Source of the DNA: Candidatus Zipacnadia bacterium
GTDB taxonomy: Bacteria > Armatimonadota > Zipacnadia > Zipacnadales > Zipacnadaceae
DNA length: 7,154 nt
Assembly (NCBI GenBank): GCA_029821415.1
Contig: JALGTJ010000060.1
Location: 1 to 7,154, forward strand
Direction of reading: 5' to 3'
Every line of letters begins with the position of its first letter. Within the stretch, counting starts at the first letter, position 1. Below, in pieces: positions 1 to 5,219 of this stretch. The position numbers were made by a program, and so were the translations under genes. Under the pieces are notes generated by a model. That model saw only the letters and a list, made by a program, of their open reading frames with translations. It was not told the DNA's origin and made no database searches.

Positions 1-1193
1 TCCGAGTAGGCGGCCCTGCCGGCTTCGGGACCGCCCATGAGTTTCTTGCGCAGTTCGGGAGTTACGGTGCGGCTTTCTACGAACTCAACAATTTCCTGGT
101 AGGGAGCATCAGCCGGCGGCATACCCTCTAAGAACTCTTTCGGATACATCTCGGGGTAGTGCTGCATGTGACGCCACTTCACAGCAACGCCGGGTAGCCA
201 GCGGTCCGTATCGCTGACCCCCGCCCCCCACCATCGGTGCAGTCCCATCATTTCTAGGACCCCGGTGCGCCAGGGCCACCGCTGCATATAGTTCTTCCAG
301 TACAAGTCATTGACCAAGCAATACGGGTAATAGTAGCCGAGGACGCCGCTACCCCAGTAGCTCATATTCTGATACTTCTCCAGACCTTCAGGCACCCAGA
401 AGCACTCGGGCCAGCGCTCCCTTAGCCACCCCAGACTGGACCGCCAATCACCGCGATGAACAACCAGATGAACTGTAACAGAGCGGGAGCTGTGCGGGTC
501 GAGGCGAATACGAGGGCGGACAAAGAAAATCTGGGTCTCGTCAGCCAATCGTTGGGCGTCAATCTCAACGGGCAGAATTGGAACATCCAGGTCGGCAGCA
601 ATCGAAAAGCCAACGTCACGCTCTGGTGCATAGAGGCAGGATAGCGGAATGTTCAGCTCGCTACGCTCAACCGAGCGTGCTCGAAAGCTGTAACTGAGCT
701 TGCCGTCCTGAGGCCATTGAGGGTAATCACCGTAGCCCGTGAAAAAGGCCTTATAGTCGGCACCGCTAAGTCGTAGTGGAAACTCGACCGTCAGCGAACG
801 TAGTCTGTCTGAGTTATTTTCAAAGGTAATCGTCCAACTCAGACTGGAGGAGATCTGAAACTGGTGAGTCCAGACCAGTTCCAACTGTCGTGACTGTTTG
901 CGAATGAGCAATTCTCCGCCTGGGCGCGACACTTCGCTCGGACTTACGCGGCTGTCCGGGATCGTCACATCAACGAGCGGCTCGCGGATTACCACCTCTA
1001 CTGGCCCGGCCAGCAGATTCTCCTGAGCTGACCGCCCCAGTGAGACCAGACCTGCGTTTTCGCCAACGGTTGCCTGCAGTGTGTCAGACTTGAGCTGGTA
1101 GGCAGTATCTGCCGCTACTGTCTGGCAGACAACCAAGCAGCCCAGTGCCGCCAGCCATCCAGCAATAAACCTAAGAGACAGTAGTCTGTGCAC
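1..1193 (-). CDS. Secreted aromatic-rich beta-sandwich protein, possible glycoside hydrolase (3' end beyond window)
   Basis: A single open frame of 397 codons runs from a GTG at 1193 to the left edge with no stop, so the C-terminus is missing. The GTG lies just after an in-frame TGA at 1202-1200. It gives a clean Sec signal peptide: HRLLSLR, then a hydrophobic core to about residue 24, then a V-A-A site with likely cleavage after A28. This, plus a GAGAGG about 11 nt upstream, supports the start. Residues 30-245 read as beta-strand-rich, with alternating hydrophobic residues. From about residue 247 (HRGDWR...GWLRERWPECF) the style changes to an aromatic-rich segment (W280, Y287-Y289, W299, W306, W308, W321-W322, W332), as in sugar-binding clefts. 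The HRGDWR/L-x-W/RWPE pattern resembles the junction between an N-terminal beta domain and a catalytic domain in uncharacterised bacterial glycosidase-like proteins; this is an impression, not a family match. No catalytic residues can be assigned. It is transcribed divergently from the antiporter. Confidence 0.85.
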   Translation of the reverse strand, partial: MHRLLSLRFIAGWLAALGCLVVCQTVAADTAYQLKSDTLQATVGENAGLVSLGRSAQENLLAGPVEVVIREPLVDVTIPDSRVSPSEVSRPGGELLIRKQSRQLELVWTHQFQISSSLSWTITFENNSDRLRSLTVEFPLRLSGADYKAFFTGYGDYPQWPQDGKLSYSFRARSVERSELNIPLSCLYAPERDVGFSIAADLDVPILPVEIDAQRLADETQIFFVRPRIRLDPHSSRSVTVHLVVHRGDWRSSLGWLRERWPECFWVPEGLEKYQNMSYWGSGVLGYYYPYCLVNDLYWKNYMQRWPWRTGVLEMMGLHRWWGAGVSDTDRWLPGVAVKWRHMQHYPEMYPKEFLEGMPPADAPYQEIVEFVESRTVTPELRKKLMGGPEAGRAAYS

Positions 1194-1367
1194 AGCGTAT
1201 CATTCCTCTCTAATCGGTATCTTCTGGCTAGGCCACTATCTCGAATCCTTCTCCTTCGGCGTCATCATACCTGCCCGGGGAACTGATTCAGCACCAAATG
1301 AAGCCTACCACCCCAATATCACTGGAAGAAACTGCTGACCTTATCAAAGAATCGTCAAACCCGGGTA

Positions 1368-1388
1368 AGCGATATCATGATATTCGCT
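1368..1388. promoter_or_regulatory. Operator-like palindrome
   Basis: A perfect 12-bp palindrome, ATATCATGATAT (1372-1383), is flanked by AGCG (1368-1371) and CGCT (1385-1388), with one extra T between, giving a 21-bp near-symmetrical element. It lies about 175 bp upstream of the secreted-protein start in the AT-richest part of the divergent region. Dimeric transcription factors bind sites of this kind. No regulator family can be named. Confidence 0.35.
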
Positions 1389-1490
1389 GATGACAATAAT
1401 ATCAAATATAACTACTCACCTCGCCGCTGTAGTATAGCAACTCGGCCTAAACTTGTTAAGGGTAGGACTACAACTTTTCTGCTGCCTAAC

Positions 1491-1506
1491 TGTCCTGATC
1501 ATGACA
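1491..1506. promoter_or_regulatory. Operator-like palindrome TGTC-n-TGATCA-n-GACA
   Basis: The 16-bp element TGTCCTGATCATGACA is symmetrical except for one mismatched pair (positions 5 and 12). The outer arms TGTC/GACA and the core TGATCA fit the general shape of a helix-turn-helix dimer site. It sits about 290 bp upstream of the antiporter ATG and about 300 bp from the start of the divergent secreted-protein gene. Its function is inferred from symmetry and position only. Confidence 0.3.
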
Positions 1507-1602
1507 CCGTTGGTGGACGAATCCATCAATGTCCGCAAAATTCCAATTATAGCTATCACGCACACCAGCCTGCCCAAATTTGCCGGACCTAGGATCCGCC
1601 CA

Positions 1603-1620
1603 GGCAGCCCCACGGCTGCC
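1603..1620. repeat. GC-rich 7-bp hairpin
   Basis: GGCAGCC (1603-1609) and GGCTGCC (1614-1620) form a perfect 7-bp stem with a CCAC loop. No T-run follows on either strand, so it is not a standard intrinsic terminator. It could fold in the antiporter leader RNA if transcription starts upstream. Confidence 0.35.
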
Positions 1621-1697
1621 AGCTCCACGGACGCCCTGCCAGATAAGGAAAACAGCCATAGCACAAGCAACACCGAAAGCTCAAGAGGAGGAACCGG

Positions 1698-1724
1698 ATG
1701 GCCATGGGCAGAATACTGTGCTGA
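1698..1724 (+). CDS. Candidate 8-codon leader peptide upstream of antiporter
   Basis: An AGGAGG at 1686-1691, spaced 6 nt from an ATG at 1698, is the best Shine-Dalgarno in the divergent region and stronger than the antiporter's own. The frame encodes MAMGRILC and stops at TGA 1722-1724, 71 nt before the antiporter ATG and out of frame with it. It may be a leader peptide, a chance site, or a remnant. Nothing shows it is translated. Confidence 0.25.
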   Translation: MAMGRILC

Positions 1725-1752
1725 CTGGATAGTATCTGAGAGGGCTGTCGTT

Positions 1753-1776
1753 AGTTGCAGGCATAGGCAACTGCAA
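1753..1776 (+). promoter_or_regulatory. Two mutually exclusive hairpins before the antiporter start
   Basis: AGTTGC (1753-1758) pairs with GCAACT (1767-1772) around an 8-nt loop. The overlapping TTGCAG (1755-1760) pairs with CTGCAA (1771-1776) around a 10-nt loop. Only one can form at a time, and the second reaches into the AAGGA (1775-1779) that is the nearest purine-rich site before the antiporter ATG. This could modulate translation; short stems like these also arise by chance. Confidence 0.25.
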
Positions 1777-1795
1777 GGATAGCAAGCATCTGTTT

Positions 1796-3955
1796 ATGGG
1801 TGGCATCGGTGAGTTTAACATAATTCTAGCGCTGGGAGTGTTGTTGGCAGCCGGCTTCGCCGGAGCATGGCTGGTGCGACTTCTCCACCTGCCTTCGGTG
1901 ACCGGATATATTCTCGTAGGTATCCTGCTGGGCCCCAGTGGCCTGAATATGATTCGGGCCGAGATGCTGGAATCACGCCTGCATGTATTCACCATTATTG
2001 CCTTGATGTTGATTGCTTTCGCCATCGGTGAGCGTTTCGAGTTGCAACAGTTGCGACGCTCGGCTCGCGCTGTGACACGGGTAAGCTTGGGTGAATCGCT
2101 GGGGAGCTTTGTCCTGGTGGTGCTTGTCGTTGGGTTGGTAGCATGGCGAACCAATATTGGTGGGCAAAACGCCGGGCCAGCGCTGTGGGTTTCAGTGGCC
2201 CTCATTTGTGGCGCAATTGCGGTGGCAACTGCCCCGGCGGCTACCATGGCGGTCTTCCGTGAGTTAGGGGCTTCTGGGCCGCTGTCACGACTTGCTCTTT
2301 CCAGCGTGGTGGTGAACAACGCTCTGAGCGTCACGCTTTTCGGCCTGGTCGTTGCTGCCGTGAAGGTGTTGTTGGGAACATCCGCAGGCGCTGGCTGGAT
2401 GCAGGGCGTGCTGCCACTGGCCACTACCATTGTGTCCCTGGCAGCGGGTCTTGGAATAGGAATTGCCACGGATCTTATTGTGCACAAGCTCACGCATCGC
2501 GATGACGTGCTGATCGTGGCACTCGCTGCCGTTTTCCTCACAGGGGGTTTTGCGAGCTTCGTTGGCCTTTCGCCACTGCTCGCCGGCATTGCTGCTGGTT
2601 TTGCGGTAGTGAACCGGGACCGCCGCGATGTCCGGGCCTTCCGGGCGCTCAATGATTTTGAGCCCCCCCTGTATGGCTTGTTTTTTGCGCTAGCCGGTGC
2701 GGAACTTCACCTCGGTGAACTGTTGGCAGCGGGGGCGCTGGGTATTACCTTCGTTTTGGCTCGAGCAGCCGGGAAATACCTGGGGGCGTGGCTGGGAGCA
2801 CGGTCTGCTGACCTTCCCCGTCAGCAGTCCAGCCTCATTGGTCTGGCCCTGTTGCCGCAGGCAGGTCTGGCCATCGGCCTGGCGTACCTGGTGAGACAGG
2901 ACCCTGCCCTGGAAATGGTACGCACAATAATCATTGACGTCGTGCTCACTAGTGTCGTGATCAATGAACTGATTGGCGCGCCGCTGGTGCGCTATGTGGC
3001 TGTTGCCTCCGGGGAAGCCGTGACCGTTGCCGAGGAAATTGTCGCCACGGAGAGTCCGCGCGAGCAGCCGAGCGAAGCCGAGATTGTGCCATGGACCTGG
3101 CCGAAGCTTGAACCATATAGCCGACCGGAAGGCTACGTAATGGCAGTGATAGACAATCCTTACACTGCAGCCGGCGCAGTGCGAATTGCCACTTTGCTGG
3201 CCCACCACTATCGGGCCAACCCGATAGCCCTGCACATTCCTGCTCCGCGGCCTGCCGCTGAGGATTTCTGGGATGACTCGTGTCCTGTGGATACTGGGCG
3301 TCTATTCGGCATTGCCCGTCGCGAAGCAGATGCGTTGGGCTATGGATTGGATTGTCGGTGCGAAATCGCCGAAGATGTGTGGTCAGGAGTGCAACAGGCC
3401 ACCCAAGCCTACAATACCCAGGCGGTGGTTGTCGCTCATCCCGGTCCTCAGCAAGCTGCGCAGTTTTGCCGAGGTGTGGATACGTTGGTGCGCGAGGCAC
3501 TCTGCCCCGTAATAGCCCTGAGATTGGCCGGTGACTTGCACACTGAGCGGATATTGGTTCCCATAACTGACCCTGATGATTTTGCCATAGTATACCCGGT
3601 GGTGCGGGCACTGGCTATGGTCATGGAGCACCGCATAACCGTGCTGCGCCTTATGCCCCCGGACACTTCCGACAGCGACCTGGCAGCTAGTGAAGATGAG
3701 CTAATTGCCTGGAAGGAGTGTCAAGATCTTCCCGGTGAGGCCTATTACACAGCAGTCGCCACCGAATCACGAGTACATCACATCCTCCAGACAGCGCAGG
3801 ACCACGATATTGTAGTGATGGCTACTGGGATGCCCCGCGGGCTGCAGCGACTCTTCTTCGGTTCTGTGGCCGAGGATGTGGCTGTACGGATAGACCGGCC
3901 TATGATCATTGTGCGCGGCGGGATAGAATCGCAGACACTCCACGAATCGGTGTAA
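1796..3955 (+). CDS. CPA2-family cation/proton antiporter with two C-terminal Usp-like domains
   Basis: A 719-residue inner-membrane transporter. Residues 1-405 form about 12-13 membrane segments of the Na+/H+ exchanger fold, with family signatures TGYILVGILLGPSGL (36-50), ATAPAAT (144-150), LAGAELHL (299-306) and R323-x3-K327. A hydrophilic linker (405-445) leads to two universal-stress-protein-like domains. The first (about 446-578) is degenerate. The second (about 584-708) starts ERILVPITD and ends with a G678...G682...GS(689-690) variant of the Usp nucleotide-binding loop, followed by RPMIIVRGG. Such fusions probably sense nucleotide or stress and gate the channel domain. The ATG at 1796 is the only standard start: upstream in frame there is a TAG at 1730 and no ATG or GTG. 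Its SD (AAGGA, 16 nt away) is weak. The usual DD (or ND/QD) ion-binding pair is replaced by N174-N175, so classical proton coupling is in doubt. It converges on the hydrogenase genes. Confidence 0.9.
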   Translation: MGGIGEFNIILALGVLLAAGFAGAWLVRLLHLPSVTGYILVGILLGPSGLNMIRAEMLESRLHVFTIIALMLIAFAIGERFELQQLRRSARAVTRVSLGESLGSFVLVVLVVGLVAWRTNIGGQNAGPALWVSVALICGAIAVATAPAATMAVFRELGASGPLSRLALSSVVVNNALSVTLFGLVVAAVKVLLGTSAGAGWMQGVLPLATTIVSLAAGLGIGIATDLIVHKLTHRDDVLIVALAAVFLTGGFASFVGLSPLLAGIAAGFAVVNRDRRDVRAFRALNDFEPPLYGLFFALAGAELHLGELLAAGALGITFVLARAAGKYLGAWLGARSADLPRQQSSLIGLALLPQAGLAIGLAYLVRQDPALEMVRTIIIDVVLTSVVINELIGAPLVRYVAVASGEAVTVAEEIVATESPREQPSEAEIVPWTWPKLEPYSRPEGYVMAVIDNPYTAAGAVRIATLLAHHYRANPIALHIPAPRPAAEDFWDDSCPVDTGRLFGIARREADALGYGLDCRCEIAEDVWSGVQQATQAYNTQAVVVAHPGPQQAAQFCRGVDTLVREALCPVIALRLAGDLHTERILVPITDPDDFAIVYPVVRALAMVMEHRITVLRLMPPDTSDSDLAASEDELIAWKECQDLPGEAYYTAVATESRVHHILQTAQDHDIVVMATGMPRGLQRLFFGSVAEDVAVRIDRPMIIVRGGIESQTLHESV

Positions 3956-4133
3956 TGCTCGCGCTCGTCGCAAGCCATTCGAGCGACTGGTGCTAAAATG
4001 CGCGCTAACTGGCGGCTCAGCGTAGGTCACCTCGGCCGGCTCTATGTCCACCTGGCAGCTACCTTTGAAGACGGGATGGCCTTGAAGAATCCACCCTTTA
4101 TCATGGCGTCACAGGTTGCCACGGAGCCTGGCG
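3956..4133. other. Convergent spacer between antiporter and hydrogenase genes
   Basis: This 178-bp stretch separates the two 3' ends. CGCTCG (3962-3967) and CGAGCG (3980-3985) could form a 6-bp stem with a 12-nt loop just after the antiporter stop, but no T-run follows, so an intrinsic terminator is not supported. No gene is seen; the short frames across it do not resemble proteins. Confidence 0.5.
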
Positions 4134-4631
4134 TTAGGAGCCCTCTACTTCAACCGGCACCGACTCGGGCCGATCGGGGAGCTGTTTGAGGTGAACTGAC
4201 TCTATTTCTTTCTCAGCCAGTCCTAGAGCTACGGCGATACCGTGCAGGATAGCCTCAGGCCGAGGTGGGCAGCCAGGGATGTAGTAATCTACCGGCAGAA
4301 TAGTATCAGCGCCACCGACGATATTGTAGCTGTCAAACCAGATACCGCCGCCTACCGCGCAGGAGCCGATGGCAATAACCAGTTTAGGATCAGGCACAGC
4401 ATCGTACAGCCGTTTAAGGGCGGGAACTACCTGACGAGTGACCGGGCCGCACACCAGCAGAACATCGGCATGACGCGGGGAGGCCACCAGTTTGATTCCG
4501 AAGCGCTCCGCGTCATAGTACGGGGTGAGCACGTCAATGACTTCTATATCGCAGCCGTTGCAGGCCCCCACGTTGCAGTGGTATACCCACAGTGACTTGG
4601 GAAAGGACTTCTGGCACAGCTCTTTGAACAT
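4134..4631 (-). CDS. hycG-like: Group 4 [NiFe]-hydrogenase small subunit (HycG/NuoB-like)
   Basis: The 165-residue protein carries the proximal [4Fe-4S] cluster that passes electrons between the ferredoxin subunit and the NiFe site. The motif GACNGCDIEVI has the C-x2-C form typical of group 4 hydrogenases, not the adjacent Cys pair of NuoB in complex I. The remaining ligands are visible in AIGSCAVGGG and in YIPGCPPRPEAIL, so all four cysteines are present. It lacks a signal peptide and the long C-terminal domain of uptake hydrogenases, so it should act in the cytoplasm. The length is that of a compact NuoB-type subunit. The start is well fixed: AGGAGG at 4643-4638 lies 6 nt before the ATG. 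It is the last gene of the large-ferredoxin-small order seen in hycEFG, 32 nt after the ferredoxin gene. EchC, CooL and MbhJ are close relatives that cannot be excluded. Confidence 0.93.
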   Translation of the reverse strand: MFKELCQKSFPKSLWVYHCNVGACNGCDIEVIDVLTPYYDAERFGIKLVASPRHADVLLVCGPVTRQVVPALKRLYDAVPDPKLVIAIGSCAVGGGIWFDSYNIVGGADTILPVDYYIPGCPPRPEAILHGIAVALGLAEKEIESVHLKQLPDRPESVPVEVEGS

Positions 4632-4663
4632 TGTCTGCCTCCTACCACAGCTGGACGCCGGTT

Positions 4664-5152
4664 CTATTCTGACTTAACTGGTTCATAGGGCGAATCCTGA
4701 CCCCCGCGCTTGATTTCGTCATCACGGAAGCCCGGCTCCATAATTCTGTCAAGCGGCGTCGGTGGCTCGTAGCAGCGGGTGCAACGCTGACAGGTGGCCA
4801 TGAATACTTCGCACTCCGCCACCATGTCCTCGCGCCCGCTGTCGGTTGACAGCTCGAAGCGCTTGGTCATCGTTATGGCATCCTCCGGACAAACGTCGGC
4901 GCAGCGCCCGCAGAAGATACATCTTTCCAGCAACCGCACCAACCGCCGTGTGTTCTGGTCAATATCCTGAATCATTATCAGCCGCGCCGGACAGACCGCC
5001 GCACAGCCTCCGCAGCCGATACACTTGTCAGTGTCAAGCTCAGGATAGCCGCGAAAATCCCCTTCTGGATCATGGGGTTCGAACGGATACTTCAAAGTCA
5101 CTCGTCCGGGCCGCAACGATAGAATTGCCTCTTTGAGCTTGCTGGCAATCAC
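4664..5152 (-). CDS. hycF-like: Hydrogenase ferredoxin-type electron-transfer subunit, 2x[4Fe-4S] (HycF/NuoI-like)
   Basis: The 162-residue iron-sulfur protein links an electron donor to the small subunit. Two classic CxxCxxCxxxCP motifs are present: C44-C47-C50-C54 (CIGCGGCAAVCP) and C78-C81-C84-C88 (CIFCGRCADVCP). The N-terminal stretch KYPFEPHDPEGDFRGYPELD before the first motif is typical of HycF/NuoI-like subunits. A further cysteine group, C114 and C121-x2-C124-x2-C127, follows. HycF also has extra C-terminal cysteines, while NuoI usually does not, which supports the hydrogenase assignment; they might hold zinc or a further cluster. The start is a GTG, supported by GGAGG at 5168-5164, 11 nt upstream. 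It sits 67 nt after the large subunit gene and 32 nt before the small subunit gene, most likely in one transcript. Confidence 0.93.
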   Translation of the reverse strand: MIASKLKEAILSLRPGRVTLKYPFEPHDPEGDFRGYPELDTDKCIGCGGCAAVCPARLIMIQDIDQNTRRLVRLLERCIFCGRCADVCPEDAITMTKRFELSTDSGREDMVAECEVFMATCQRCTRCYEPPTPLDRIMEPGFRDDEIKRGGQDSPYEPVKSE

Positions 5153-5219
5153 TTTTGATCAAACCTCCAACAGTAGTCCCACTTACCGGCTATTTGCTGA
5201 TTTCATCTTGGCCAACACT

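Larger units (their letters stand above)
1194..1795. other. Long divergent intergenic region between secreted protein and antiporter
   Basis: About 600 bp separate two divergent genes, so both promoters should lie here. The left part (about 1200-1440) is more AT-rich and holds the 1368-1388 palindrome. The right part is GC-richer and holds a second palindrome, two hairpin regions and a short leader frame, listed separately. No tRNA, rRNA or transposase was seen. No convincing -35/-10 pair was found; a TTGACG on the minus strand near 1357-1352 lacks a good -10 at standard spacing. A minus-strand frame at 1416-1673 could encode an 85-residue hydrophobic peptide (LLVLWLF..., VCVIAIIGIL), but it lacks a good ribosome binding site and I do not call it a gene. 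Confidence 0.6.

Noticed and set aside
1453..1782. A 109-codon plus-strand frame in the intergenic region
   Set aside because: It is low in recognisable structure, ends out of frame before the antiporter, and has no ribosome binding site near its first possible start.
1681..2652. A 323-codon minus-strand open frame opposite the antiporter
   Set aside because: Its Ser/Thr/Ala/Arg/Pro-rich composition is that of a shadow on the reverse of a membrane-protein gene; the plus strand encodes a clear antiporter.
3956..3990. Possible terminator hairpin after the antiporter
   Set aside because: The stem is 6 bp with a 12-nt loop and no following T-run, too weak to call an intrinsic terminator.
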